A DNA stretch of 15,442 nucleotides from Prevotella sp. Its GTDB lineage: Bacteria > Bacteroidota > Bacteroidia > Bacteroidales > Bacteroidaceae. The notes under the pieces were generated by a model. It saw nothing but the letters and a program-made list of their open reading frames with translations. It was not told the origin of the DNA and ran no database searches. The stretch's first letter is position 1. The number at the start of each line of letters is the position of its first letter. Position numbers and translations under genes: made by a program. This document shows positions 5,370-15,255 of the stretch, in pieces. Location: assembly GCA_017430675.1 (NCBI GenBank), contig JAFRMM010000149.1, positions 1-15,442 on the forward strand, in the 5' to 3' direction.

Positions 5370-6488
5370 TTAGTCGTCGAGGATCAGCATGGCGTCGCCA
5401 TAGCAGCCGAACTTATAGCCGTTCTTCACGGCCTTCTTGTAGGCCTCGTAGGTGAGGTCATAGCCGCCAAAGGAGCACTGGCTCATCATCATGGTAGATT
5501 CAGGATGGTAGAAGTTGGCCACCATGGCATTGGCCAGTCCGAACTCGTAGGGCGGGAAGATGAACTTATTGGTCCATCCCTCGTACTCCTTCAGCATCCC
5601 GTCGGTACCTACGGCGGTCTCCGTGGCACGCGCCGTACTGGTGCCCACGACACAGACGCGGCGCTCGGCCTGTTTGGTTCTGTTCACGATATCACAGGCC
5701 TCCTTGCCGATGTGCATCTGCTCTGACGACATCTTGTGCTTCGTAAGGTCTTCCACCTCGATGGGGTCGAAACTGCCGAGGCCGCAATGGAGGGTGATGA
5801 AGGCGAAGTTGATGCCCTTGATCTCCATGCGCTTCATCAGTTCGCGGCTGAAGTGCAGTCCCGTGGCCGGGGCCGTGACGGCACCCTCGTTCTTGGCGTA
5901 GATGGTCTGGAAGCGCTCCATATCCTCCCCGGTGGCGGGACGCTTGTCGATGATATACCGTGGCAGCGGCGCAGCGCCCAGGGCGAACAGTTCGCGCTTG
6001 AACTCGTCGTGCGGACAGTCGTAGAGGAAGCGCAGGGTACGCCCGCGGCTGGTGGTGTTGTCGATGACCTCGGCCACCATCGGACCGTCGTCCTCGAAGA
6101 ACAGTTTGTTGCCGATACGGATCTTACGGGCGGGCTCCACGAGCACATCCCACAGGCGCAGATCCGGATTGAGTTCGCGCAGCAGGAACACCTCGATCTT
6201 CGCGTCGGTCTTCTCCTTCGTGCCGTAGAGACGGGCGGGGAACACCTGTGTGTCGTTGAAGACGAACGTATCCTCCTCGTCGAAATAGTCGAGGATGTTA
6301 CGGAAGTCGAGATAGACGGGATGGCCCTCCTCGTCCTTGAGGTCGGCACCATTCTCGTCTTTCTTAGTCATCTCTATCTTGCCACTCTTGCGAAGCACCA
6401 CCATCAGACGGCACTCATCACGGTGGAACGGGGGCTCCAGCGCAACCAACTCCTCGGGGAGTTTGAACTTAAACTGTGATAACTTCAT
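5370..6488 (-). CDS. queA: tRNA preQ1 (S-adenosylmethionine) ribosyltransferase-isomerase
   Basis: QueA transfers and isomerises the ribosyl group of SAM onto preQ1 at tRNA position 34, giving epoxyqueuosine. The N-terminal [17 protein letters not shown], the [14 protein letters not shown] motif (residues about 76-89), the central [13 protein letters not shown] and the C-terminal [17 protein letters not shown] are all characteristic. At 372 residues it is about 15-20 longer than E. coli QueA. The excess is an acidic stretch near residues 41-58 ([16 protein letters not shown]). It starts just after a 16-nt tandem repeat and precedes folK by 10 nt. No separate promoter box is obvious, so it is probably transcribed with truB and the genes before it. 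Confidence 0.96.
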   Translation of the reverse strand: MKLSQFKFKLPEELVALEPPFHRDECRLMVVLRKSGKIEMTKKDENGADLKDEEGHPVYLDFRNILDYFDEEDTFVFNDTQVFPARLYGTKEKTDAKIEVFLLRELNPDLRLWDVLVEPARKIRIGNKLFFEDDGPMVAEVIDNTTSRGRTLRFLYDCPHDEFKRELFALGAAPLPRYIIDKRPATGEDMERFQTIYAKNEGAVTAPATGLHFSRELMKRMEIKGINFAFITLHCGLGSFDPIEVEDLTKHKMSSEQMHIGKEACDIVNRTKQAERRVCVVGTSTARATETAVGTDGMLKEYEGWTNKFIFPPYEFGLANAMVANFYHPESTMMMSQCSFGGYDLTYEAYKKAVKNGYKFGCYGDAMLILDD

Positions 6489-6494
6489 ATATTT

Positions 6495-6574
6495 ATTTGA
6501 CGATTTGACTATTTGACGATTTGACTATTTGACGATTTGACTATTTCACGATTTGACTATTTCACGATTTGACA
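6495..6574. repeat. five tandem copies of a 16-nt repeat at the truB/queA boundary
   Basis: Units of ATTTGACGATTTGACT occur at 6495-6510, 6511-6526 and 6527-6542 as exact copies. The units at 6543-6558 and 6559-6574 differ by G to C at the fifth base, and the last also ends in A. Each unit is itself two related 8-mers (ATTTGACG and ATTTGACT). The last eight truB codons and its stop lie inside the array, and the array ends 6 nt before the queA ATG. There are no spacers, so it is not a CRISPR array. Confidence 0.95.
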
Positions 6575-7262
6575 ATTGCTTCTCCAGCCACTGGGGGAAG
6601 TCGTCGAACGTCAGGCAGTCCTCTATCCTGACATCGCCCACGCGGGTGCGGCAGAGTGCCGTCAGATAGGCACCGCTCCCCAGGGCATGGCCGATGTCAC
6701 GGGCCAGCGAGCGGATGTAGGTGCCCTTGCCACAGACCACTCGGATGCTCATCTGCATCGTCCCGGGGTCGAAGGCTGTCAGTTCTATCTCGTCGATGCG
6801 GACGGGCTTGGCCGCCAGGCGCACATCCTCACCGCGACGGGCCAGTTCGTAGGCCCTGTCACCCGCCACCATACAGGCGGAGAAGAGCGGCGGCTCCTGC
6901 ATGATATCGCCCTTGAACTGTGCCAGTTTCTCTACGATCAGTTCCCGTGTGATATGGGCCGTGGGATAGGTCTGATCCACTGGGTGCTCCATGTCGTAAC
7001 TGGGCGTGGTGGCCCCCAACTGCAGGGTGGCCGTGTATTCCTTCGTATGGAGTTGCAGACTCTCTATCTGCTTCGTCGCCTTCCCTGTGCAGAGGATGAG
7101 GACGCCCGTGGCCAAGGGGTCGAGCGTACCCGCATGCCCCATCTTGACACGCTTCACGCCGATGCGTTTGGAAACGACATAGCGGATGTGCGCCAATGCC
7201 CCGAAACTCGACATCCGGTAAGGCTTGTTGATGTAGATATACGCGCCCTCCTGGAAGTTCAT
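6546..7262 (-). CDS. truB: tRNA pseudouridine(55) synthase
   Basis: TruB isomerises U55 in the T-psi-C loop of tRNAs. The N-terminal [10 protein letters not shown] and the catalytic [14 protein letters not shown], with nucleophile Asp48, are diagnostic. [18 protein letters not shown] and the [15 protein letters not shown] motif follow. The 238 residues match the short bacterial form that lacks the C-terminal PUA domain of E. coli TruB. The ATG overlaps the uppP stop by 4 nt (ATGA), so translation is likely coupled. The C-terminal residues SNREIVKS are encoded by a 16-nt tandem repeat. The TGA stop (6548-6546) exists only because the repeat unit there carries C instead of G. Confidence 0.96.
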   Translation of the reverse strand: MNFQEGAYIYINKPYRMSSFGALAHIRYVVSKRIGVKRVKMGHAGTLDPLATGVLILCTGKATKQIESLQLHTKEYTATLQLGATTPSYDMEHPVDQTYPTAHITRELIVEKLAQFKGDIMQEPPLFSACMVAGDRAYELARRGEDVRLAAKPVRIDEIELTAFDPGTMQMSIRVVCGKGTYIRSLARDIGHALGSGAYLTALCRTRVGDVRIEDCLTFDDFPQWLEKQLSNREIVKS

Positions 7263-8059
7263 CGCGCCAGTTGATAGACCAATACTGCCAAACCTATGAT
7301 GGCACAGTAGATGCCGAAATAGACCAGTTTGCCCTTCTTCACGACACTGATCATCAGTTTACAGGCGAAACAGCCGGAGAGGAAGGCAGCCAGAAAACCT
7401 ATCACCAGCGGGAAGGTTCCGATATTGCCCATCACAGCCTCACCCTTCATGGTCTTCATGATGTCCAGCAGGGCTTCTCCCAAGATGGGAGGGATGACCA
7501 TGAGGAACGAGAACTGCGCCAGTTTCTCCTTCTTGTTGCCCAGCATCAGTCCTGTGGCAATGGTAGAGCCAGAGCGCGACAGGCCAGGCAGCACGGCACA
7601 GGCCTGTGCCACACCGATCACGAAGGCATCCCACAGTGAGAGATGTTCCTTCTGACGGGGCTTGGCGTAGTAGGAGAAGATCAGCAGCACGGCTGTCAAC
7701 ATCAGCATCACGCCCACGATGAGCAGTCCGGAGCCGAAGGCCTCCTCCACCTTGTCCTTGAAGAACAGTCCCACGATGCCGACTGGTATCATCGACACGA
7801 GGATGTTCAGCGCATATTTCGTCTCTTCATTCATCTCAAACTTAAAGAGTCCCTTCAGGATCCAGTCGATCTCCCTCCAGAGCATCACCAGCGTGGAGAG
7901 CACCGTCGCCACATGTACGGCAACTGTGAACATCAGGCTCTCCTCGCCGTCGATACCGAAGAAATGGGAGATGATGGCCAGATGGCCACTCGAACTGACG
8001 GGCAGGTATTCAGTCAGTCCCTGAACAATACCCAGAATCAATGCTTGTATCCAATCCAT
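7259..8059 (-). CDS. uppP: undecaprenyl-diphosphate phosphatase
   Basis: UppP (BacA) is an integral membrane enzyme that dephosphorylates C55-PP to recycle the lipid carrier for peptidoglycan and O-antigen; overexpression gives bacitracin resistance. The family motifs are present. [14 protein letters not shown] carries Glu17, the Ser run and His26, and [13 protein letters not shown] carries Arg162. The 266 residues fold into many hydrophobic segments, as expected. It starts 11 nt after the DUF3098 stop and overlaps truB by 4 nt. Its place after ftsX links carrier recycling with division and cell-wall synthesis. Confidence 0.96.
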   Translation of the reverse strand: MDWIQALILGIVQGLTEYLPVSSSGHLAIISHFFGIDGEESLMFTVAVHVATVLSTLVMLWREIDWILKGLFKFEMNEETKYALNILVSMIPVGIVGLFFKDKVEEAFGSGLLIVGVMLMLTAVLLIFSYYAKPRQKEHLSLWDAFVIGVAQACAVLPGLSRSGSTIATGLMLGNKKEKLAQFSFLMVIPPILGEALLDIMKTMKGEAVMGNIGTFPLVIGFLAAFLSGCFACKLMISVVKKGKLVYFGIYCAIIGLAVLVYQLAR

Positions 8060-8070
8060 GGTTGATGATT

Positions 8071-8298
8071 TTACTTTTCCTTAGGCTTACGGACTACCGC
8101 ATAGACCATCGAGACAAAGCCGAAGAGGCACACCACTGGCGCCACCTTGATACGGCGGGCACTGAAGATGTCGGGCTCAAAGGTCGTGTCTGTGGAGTTG
8201 GGCCCCACCATCAGCAGGAAGCCGATGACCACAATGACCATCCCCACTGCCAACAAAATGAAATTTGTCTTGTCGAATGCGAAATCCTTCTTATCCAT
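8071..8298 (-). CDS. DUF3098 family small membrane protein
   Basis: A 75-residue protein with two hydrophobic segments (about residues 13-31, [19 protein letters not shown], and about 51-67, [17 protein letters not shown]). They are joined by a polar loop containing [20 protein letters not shown] and followed by a basic tail. This pattern and its place between ftsX and uppP are typical of the Bacteroidota DUF3098 family, whose function is unknown. It lies 18 nt after ftsX and 11 nt before uppP. The constant neighbourhood suggests a role in division or the cell envelope, but that is inference from position only. Confidence 0.88.
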   Translation of the reverse strand: MDKKDFAFDKTNFILLAVGMVIVVIGFLLMVGPNSTDTTFEPDIFSARRIKVAPVVCLFGFVSMVYAVVRKPKEK

Positions 8299-8316
8299 AT
8301 ATATTATTTTTACCTT

Positions 8317-9195
8317 TTATATCTTATATAGTTCTCCCGCCGCCATACGCAGGAACTTGTTCACGGAGATATACGAACTGACGGTGGTAATGATGATACC
8401 CAACAGCAGCACAGCCCCAGCCGTAATCGCCAGTTCAACCCAAGTGATGATGGTGATGATATTGGGCTCGTAATAGTAGAGGCCATAGACACATCCTCCC
8501 AACACGGCGATGGCGATGATGGCCGCAATGACACCCACCACCAGACCATTACGCATGAACGGACGGCGGATAAAGCCCCAGGATGCTCCCACGAGTTTCA
8601 TCGTGTGGATGAGGAAACGGCGGGAATAGACGCTCAGGCGCACCGTGTTGTTGATCAGCGAGAACGAGATGAATGTCAGCAGGGCGGCAATGACGAGCAA
8701 CAGGATGTTCACCTTCGTCAGATTGCGGTTCACACTGTCCATCAGATCCACCTGATAGGCGACGTCTGCCACCTTCGGGTTCTTCTTGATCTCCGCGGCA
8801 ATCCATTTCAGGGAGTCACGGTTGGCATAGTCGGACTTCATCTGAAGTTCCAGCGTAGCGGAGAAGGGATTCACGCCCAGGAATTCCGAAGGATCGGAGC
8901 CCATGGCCTCCGACTGCTCCTTCAGCGCCTGTTCGCGGCTGATGTAGTCGATATTCCTGGAGTACGGCCTGTGGTAAAGATCACGACAGAGCAACTTGGC
9001 CTCATTGACGCTCACCTCATCCTTCAGCATCACCGTCACCGTCAGGTTCTCCTTCACCCACTGCGACAGGTTACGGGAGGTGAGCACGGAGAATACCACC
9101 AAGCCCAGCAACACAAGCACCATCGACGTGCTGATGCACAACGTCACCATCTGCACGCCACGACGGCTGCCAGCATTCTTCCTGCGTCTTTTCAT
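8317..9195 (-). CDS. ftsX: cell division protein FtsX (ABC permease)
   Basis: Membrane partner of the FtsE ATPase, which controls septal peptidoglycan hydrolysis. The 292-residue chain shows the FtsX layout. A basic N-terminus (MKRRRKNAGSRR) precedes TM1 at about 16-38. An extracytoplasmic domain follows, with the TVTVMLKDEVSVNEA and ISREQALKEQ regions common in FtsX. TM2 to TM4 are VNILLLVIAALLTFISFSLI, NGLVVGVIAAIIAIAVLGG and ITAGAVLLLGIIITTVSSYI, with the cytosolic MKLVGASWGFIRRPF motif between TM2 and TM3. ATG 9195 is chosen because a TTG start at 9231 would lie inside the -7 box. ftsE is not adjacent. It is the first gene of a six-gene operon running to folK. Confidence 0.93.
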   Translation of the reverse strand: MKRRRKNAGSRRGVQMVTLCISTSMVLVLLGLVVFSVLTSRNLSQWVKENLTVTVMLKDEVSVNEAKLLCRDLYHRPYSRNIDYISREQALKEQSEAMGSDPSEFLGVNPFSATLELQMKSDYANRDSLKWIAAEIKKNPKVADVAYQVDLMDSVNRNLTKVNILLLVIAALLTFISFSLINNTVRLSVYSRRFLIHTMKLVGASWGFIRRPFMRNGLVVGVIAAIIAIAVLGGCVYGLYYYEPNIITIITWVELAITAGAVLLLGIIITTVSSYISVNKFLRMAAGELYKI

Positions 9196-9226
9196 GAATG
9201 ATTCAAATACGTACGTAATTTCGAGG

Positions 9227-9236
9227 TGCAAAGATA
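9227..9236 (-). promoter_or_regulatory. Bacteroidota -7 box for the ftsX operon
   Basis: TATCTTTGCA on the minus strand matches TAnnTTTGC and ends 31 nt before the ftsX ATG. It is the only convincing box before ftsX, so it probably drives ftsX-DUF3098-uppP-truB-queA-folK. It also rules out the upstream TTG as a start. Confidence 0.75.
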
Positions 9237-9341
9237 CAACATTTTAAGGCGATTTCCAAATAATAATCTATTTTTCTTGATTCTTCGCTCGGCTTTTGCC
9301 GCTTTTTCTTAAAAAAGAACGCTTAATTCTTAACTATTTTG

Positions 9342-9351
9342 TACCTTTGCA
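9342..9351 (+). promoter_or_regulatory. -7 box for a probably leaderless radical-SAM transcript
   Basis: TACCTTTGCA followed by CC is identical in its -7 part to the rpsO promoter box. It ends only 6 nt before ATG 9358, so transcription should begin at, or within a few bases of, the start codon. The upstream 24 nt are A/T-rich without a clean TTTG. Confidence 0.75.
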
Positions 9352-9357
9352 CCCCGT

Positions 9358-10134
9358 ATGAGTACCATTATCTATCCATCGCCCATCTTCGGGCCCGTGC
9401 ATAGCCGTCGGCTGGGACTCTCCCTTGGGATCAACCTGTTGCCGGCTGACGGCAAGGTGTGTTCCTTCGACTGTATCTATTGCGAATGCGGATTGAATGA
9501 GGACCACCGTCCTTCCCTACCCTTCCCCACGCGCGAGGAAGTGGCCAGGAGACTGGAGGAGAAGTTGCAGCAGATGACCGTCGAGGGACAGTTGCCCGAC
9601 GTATTGACCTTTGCGGGCAACGGGGAGCCCACCTGCCATCCGCACTTCGCAGAGATCATCGGCGACACCATCCTGCTAAGAGACCAGTATTGTCCGAAGG
9701 CCAAGGTCTCCGTGCTGAGCAACTCGACGATGATCCACCGCCCACAGGTGCACGATGCCCTGATGCGGGTGGATAACAACATCCTGAAACTCGACACCGT
9801 CGATCCTATATATATTAATAAGGTAGATCATCCTAATGGCACCTATGACGTCGATGTCATCATTGAGCGTCTGAAAGCCTTCAACGGCCATGTCATCATC
9901 CAGACGATGTTCATGCGTGGCGAGTGTAAGGGTGAAAGCGTCGATAACACAGGCGACGAGTACGTTACCCCCTGGCTGGAGGCCGTGAAGGACATCAAGC
10001 CCCAGCAGGTGATGATCTACACGATCGACCGCGAGACACCCACCCAAGGGCTGCTGAAAGCCACCCACGAACAACTCGACAGCATCCGCGACAGAGTGAT
10101 AGCCGCAGGTATCCCCTGCAGCGCAAGTTACTGA
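9358..10134 (+). CDS. radical SAM protein of the COG0731 (TYW1-like) group
   Basis: A 258-residue radical-SAM enzyme. Cys35, Cys39 and Cys42 (CSFDCIYC) form the CX3CX2C site for the 4Fe-4S cluster that cleaves SAM. The SAM-binding FAGNGEPTCHP follows at about residues 85-95. The N-terminal FGPVHSRRLGLSLGIN is the hallmark of COG0731, named after wyosine-type tRNA enzymes. In bacteria, which lack wyosine, the substrate of this group is not established, so a tRNA role should not be assumed. The start is fixed by the family N-terminus and follows the -7 box by 6 nt. The gene is divergent from ftsX and convergent with lpxA, with its own promoter and terminator. Confidence 0.88.
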   Translation: MSTIIYPSPIFGPVHSRRLGLSLGINLLPADGKVCSFDCIYCECGLNEDHRPSLPFPTREEVARRLEEKLQQMTVEGQLPDVLTFAGNGEPTCHPHFAEIIGDTILLRDQYCPKAKVSVLSNSTMIHRPQVHDALMRVDNNILKLDTVDPIYINKVDHPNGTYDVDVIIERLKAFNGHVIIQTMFMRGECKGESVDNTGDEYVTPWLEAVKDIKPQQVMIYTIDRETPTQGLLKATHEQLDSIRDRVIAAGIPCSASY

Positions 10135-10136
10135 AC

Positions 10137-10168
10137 AATAAAGCCTCGCCAGTTGGCGGGGCTTTATT
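10137..10168. terminator. bidirectional terminator between the radical-SAM gene and the lpxA-like gene
   Basis: Arms 10137-10151 and 10154-10168 pair over 15 bp, with one T·G wobble on the plus strand (AATAAAGCC... against ...GGCTTTATT). The pairing closes to a very small loop, so the top pairs are probably open. It starts 3 nt after the plus-strand stop and ends 4 nt before the minus-strand stop. Confidence 0.88.
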
Positions 10169-10171
10169 TGT

Positions 10172-10951
10172 CTATTTACTCATGATACCGCGTTTCGTCC
10201 CTTCGAGGAAACGGATGATATCCTGGATCTCAGGACCGTCGGGAACCTGGTCGCGGATCTGGTTGATCACATCAAAGACACTCGTCTTTCCATGGAACAG
10301 CAGACGATAGGCATTGGCGATATGCTTCTGCACCTTCTCGTCGATACCCGCCTCGTTCATCATCGTCGTGTTGGGACCACCATACTCAAGGGGCTTGCCA
10401 CCGGCTACGACGAAGGGCGGCACATCCTGAGAGAAGGTACATCCGGCCTGCACCATAGCCAGACGGCCCACACGGGTGTTCGCATTCTGGATGGCACTGG
10501 AGGAGAAGATGGCTCCGTTGCCGATCTCGCAGTCGCCCGCAATCTTCACGCCATAGCCGAACACGCAGTGGTCACCCACCTTCGTGTCGTGACTGATATG
10601 CGTTCCTTCGAGCAGGAAATTGCTGTTGCCGATAACGGTCTTGCCATCACGCTGCGTACCACGGTTGATAACCACGTTCTCACGGATCACGTTGTTATCG
10701 CCAATCTCCACATAGGACTTGGCACCGCGGAAATTGAAGTCCTGAGGCAAGGCGGCAATCACACTGCCCTGGTGGATCTTGTTGTTGTTGCCAATGCGCG
10801 AGCCGTCGCAGATGCTGACGAAAGGGAAGATGATACAGTTGTCACCGATCTCCACATCGTCCTCGATATACACGAAGGGGAATATCTTACAGTTGTTGCC
10901 GATCTTCGCCTTGGGACTGATCTCGGCCTTGGGGGATATTTCACTTGCCAT
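10172..10951 (-). CDS. LpxA-family acyltransferase, divergent paralog type
   Basis: A left-handed beta-helix protein of 259 residues with hexapeptide repeats (for example IGNNCKIFPFVYIEDDVEIGDN) over residues 1 to about 180 and a helical C-terminal domain. It matches LpxA, which puts the first acyl chain on UDP-GlcNAc in lipid A synthesis. The catalytic-type GTHISHD (His118, His121) and SQDVPPF are present. By my alignment to remembered E. coli numbering, substrate-site residues K76, H144, H160, R204 and R205 are N73, D140, N156, E200 and A201, and the usual GLxRRGF is replaced by GPNTTMMNEAG. It is also not next to lpxC/fabZ. I therefore call it LpxA-family, possibly a second paralog with another substrate, rather than lpxA itself. 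It follows the efflux lipoprotein gene by 30 nt. Confidence 0.8.
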   Translation of the reverse strand: MASEISPKAEISPKAKIGNNCKIFPFVYIEDDVEIGDNCIIFPFVSICDGSRIGNNNKIHQGSVIAALPQDFNFRGAKSYVEIGDNNVIRENVVINRGTQRDGKTVIGNSNFLLEGTHISHDTKVGDHCVFGYGVKIAGDCEIGNGAIFSSSAIQNANTRVGRLAMVQAGCTFSQDVPPFVVAGGKPLEYGGPNTTMMNEAGIDEKVQKHIANAYRLLFHGKTSVFDVINQIRDQVPDGPEIQDIIRFLEGTKRGIMSK

Positions 10952-10981
10952 AACTCTTAATTCTTAATACTTAACTCTTAA
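10952..10981. repeat. AT-rich TTAAGA/TTAATT repeat between efflux and lpxA-like genes
   Basis: The 30-nt gap is made of near-repeats of ACTCTTAATT and TTCTTAATACTTA. A related fragment (GCTTAATTCTTAACTA) lies at 9321-9336 in front of the radical-SAM gene. No promoter box of TAnnTTTG type is seen. The gap may simply be a spacer within an operon. Confidence 0.6.
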
Positions 10982-12367
10982 TTAATTGGCTCCGCCACCG
11001 AGGGCCTGATACAAGTTTACCACTGCCTGCATCTTATTGAACTGATCCGTCACCTCGGAGATCTCGGCATTCAGCAGGTTGCTCTGGGCAGAGATCACCT
11101 CCAGATAGGTGGTGTTGCTGCTGGACTCCATCAGTTTCTTCGTGTCCTCGACATTCTGCTTCATCACCTTGACGCGCTTGCCATCGAGTTCAGCCTTCTC
11201 GGCAGAGGCGTTATACGATACCAGGGCGTTCGACACCTCATTGCCAGCCTTCAGCACTGCATTCTGCCAGGTATTGTAGGCCTGCTCATACTGTGCCTTG
11301 GCCACCTTCAGGCCCGCCACGATCTGTCCGTGCTGGAAGATGGGCTGCACCAGGGAACCGACGGCAGAGAGAAGCCACTTGCCCGGATTGATGACAACGC
11401 CACCGCCACTATTAGTGAAGGCAGCCGTAGCCGTCACGGTAAGACTCGGATAGAAGCGGCTGCGGGCGGTCTCCACATTGTAGAAGCACTGCGCCAGCGA
11501 CATCTCGGCATAGTGGACATCGGCACGGTTGTTCAGTAACTGGATGCCCACGCCCGTAGCCAGATCCGTGGGCAGGCTCTGGTTGGCAAACGTACCGCGC
11601 TGGATGGTCTGTCCCTGCTGACCAATGAGGAGCGACAGGGAGTTCTCGCATTCACGGATCTGACGGATCAGATCGACCTTCTGAGCCTGTACACTGTAAT
11701 AGGCAGCCTCAGCACTCTGCACGGCCGTAGAGCGGTAACCCACACGGTTCTCATGCATGAACTGCATCTTCTCCCACGTGTCCTTCGTCAACTGTTCCAT
11801 GTCGGTGACGATCTCCACCTGACGGTCGAGCATCAACAACGTGTAATAGAGGTTCGCAATACCAGAGATGATGTTACATTTCACCACCGTCTGATAGTCC
11901 TTCGTACCGATGAGTTGCATCTGTGCCGAACGCTTCACGCTCAGCAGATTGCCGAAGAGATCGACATTCCAACTGGCGCTCACGGGCAGTGAGTAGGTCT
12001 GCGAAGCCTTCGCCCCGTCGAAGGAGGCAATGGTACCCTGCGGCGAGAGTACCAGTGAGGGCAGGAAGGCCAGACGGGCTACCGTCAAGGCTGCCTCCAC
12101 CTGCTTCACGTTCAGGGCGGCATTCAGCAAGTCTGGGTTATTGTCGAGTCCTTGCTGGATAAGGCCCTGCAACTGGGGGTCGGTGAACACACTGCGCCAG
12201 GGCATATTGCCAAACGACTCCGTATCTGTTGCGGCGAGCGTATCCGTCAGGGAAACAGGATCGCGCACAAGACCATCCGCCTTCACGTCAGGACGGTCGT
12301 ATTTGTTATAGAGTCCGCAACTTGACAGCAGCAGGGCTGCGGACATGAATATCATCAGTCTTTTCAT
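10982..12367 (-). CDS. outer-membrane efflux lipoprotein (NodT/OprM family)
   Basis: TolC-like outer-membrane channel of a tripartite RND pump, 461 residues. The N-terminus MKRLMIFMSAALLLSSCG is a lipoprotein signal with Cys17 as the acylated residue. Two long helical outer-membrane-efflux repeats follow. Typical pieces are GLDNNPDLLNAALNVKQVEAAL in the first half, and NNRADVHYAEMSLAQCFYNVETARSRFYPSLTVTA then VVNLYQALGGGAN at the end. The ATG at 12367 was chosen because it gives an exact lipobox signal; the longer frame begins inside the pump gene. It starts 1 nt after the RND stop, so translation is likely coupled. The substrate of the pump cannot be told from sequence. Confidence 0.93.
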   Translation of the reverse strand: MKRLMIFMSAALLLSSCGLYNKYDRPDVKADGLVRDPVSLTDTLAATDTESFGNMPWRSVFTDPQLQGLIQQGLDNNPDLLNAALNVKQVEAALTVARLAFLPSLVLSPQGTIASFDGAKASQTYSLPVSASWNVDLFGNLLSVKRSAQMQLIGTKDYQTVVKCNIISGIANLYYTLLMLDRQVEIVTDMEQLTKDTWEKMQFMHENRVGYRSTAVQSAEAAYYSVQAQKVDLIRQIRECENSLSLLIGQQGQTIQRGTFANQSLPTDLATGVGIQLLNNRADVHYAEMSLAQCFYNVETARSRFYPSLTVTATAAFTNSGGGVVINPGKWLLSAVGSLVQPIFQHGQIVAGLKVAKAQYEQAYNTWQNAVLKAGNEVSNALVSYNASAEKAELDGKRVKVMKQNVEDTKKLMESSSNTTYLEVISAQSNLLNAEISEVTDQFNKMQAVVNLYQALGGGAN

Positions 12368-12368
12368 A

Positions 12369-14583
<2,215 letters not shown>

Positions 14584-14602
14584 TTATATCTGCCAAACGG
14601 CA

Positions 14603-15007
14603 TTATTGATTGTGCTTTCTCGCTTCCTCAGCGGTGTCAAAAAACACCTGCTTATAATCTCTCTCGGTAAAGATGAATTCCATCTCCGAAGTGCCGAACT
14701 TCTCATAGCTGACGAGGGTCCAGCCGTAATCGTCAAATTCGATACGGTCAACGAGGAATTCGGTAGGTTCGGGGTCGCTCGGATACATCTTGAAAACGGA
14801 ATCGCCGATATTCTGCGGCGGAAGCATTCTTCTCATCTGCTCGGTCTCCAGCAGCGAGACGATCTTATGAATGAGCTTCTTCTCCAGCACCGTCATATCG
14901 TATTTGTCGGCAATGGCTTTGAGAGCTTCGATATCGCTTTCCGCGGTGTCCTTGTGTTCTTCGGTCTCAGCGGACGGGGAGACTGTTTTCTGTTCTGCGT
15001 CTTTCAT
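14603..15007 (-). CDS. hypothetical protein, 134 aa (clostridial type)
   Basis: I do not recognise a named family. The chain is soluble and strongly acidic at the N-terminus (about residues 1-32, rich in Glu, Asp, Lys and Thr). A helical part follows (ALKAIADKYDMTVLEKKLIHKIVSLLETEQMRR in pattern), then a small beta-rich C-terminal module around IGDSVFKMYP, EFLVDRIEFDDYGWTLVSY and FTERDYKQVFFDTAEEARKHN. The last segment resembles the C-terminus of many short Firmicutes proteins ending in 'VFxTxEEA', whose function is unknown. A GGAG site lies 8 nt before the ATG, and a sigma-70 promoter lies about 90 nt upstream. It lies between rpoC and metG, all on the same strand. Confidence 0.75.
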   Translation of the reverse strand: MKDAEQKTVSPSAETEEHKDTAESDIEALKAIADKYDMTVLEKKLIHKIVSLLETEQMRRMLPPQNIGDSVFKMYPSDPEPTEFLVDRIEFDDYGWTLVSYEKFGTSEMEFIFTERDYKQVFFDTAEEARKHNQ

Positions 15008-15095
15008 GTGTTATTCTCCAACTTTCCATAAAAATTGACTGCCTTTAGCAGTTGATTCATTGATAACAGGTGAAAAACCAACCTGCCTTATCCTC

Positions 15096-15124
15096 ATTAT
15101 ATATGATTCCGTTGCGGATTTCAA
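15096..15124 (-). promoter_or_regulatory. sigma-70/sigma-A promoter upstream of the hypothetical gene
   Basis: On the minus strand TTGAAA (15119-15124) and TATAAT (15096-15101) are separated by exactly 17 nt (15102-15118). This is a near-consensus housekeeping promoter of Firmicutes or Proteobacteria type and unlike the TAnnTTTG boxes elsewhere. It predicts a leader of about 80 nt containing a small ACTGC/GCAGT hairpin followed by a T run. Confidence 0.8.
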
Positions 15125-15182
15125 CACAAAATATATAATTTTTTTGTGTAACCTGGCACGCCGGAAGGTTTCCACGTCTGGC

Positions 15183-15227
15183 AAAACAGCCACACCCGCC
15201 AGCGTCCTGACGGAATGTGACTGTTTT
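15183..15227 (-). terminator. intrinsic terminator downstream of rpoC
   Basis: Outer arms AAACAGTCACA-type (15216-15227) and TGTGGCTGTTTT-type (15183-15194), and an inner 7-bp stem around loop GACG, form a two-part hairpin on the minus strand. The two imperfect pairs are G·U only when read on the minus strand and are C/A mismatches on the plus strand. That fits termination of rpoC transcription. Confidence 0.75.
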
Positions 15228-15255
15228 TTTCCATTTTACCTCTTCAGAATAAATG

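Noticed and set aside
6495..6574. CRISPR-like array
   Set aside because: The 16-nt units are contiguous with no unique spacers, and no cas genes are present.
9196..9231. Upstream TTG start for FtsX
   Set aside because: The TTG lies inside the TATCTTTGCA -7 box, so it cannot be on the transcript made from that promoter.
15111..15190. Small minus-strand frames between the hypothetical gene and rpoC
   Set aside because: They overlap a clear sigma-70 promoter and a terminator hairpin, lack Shine-Dalgarno sites and resemble nothing known.
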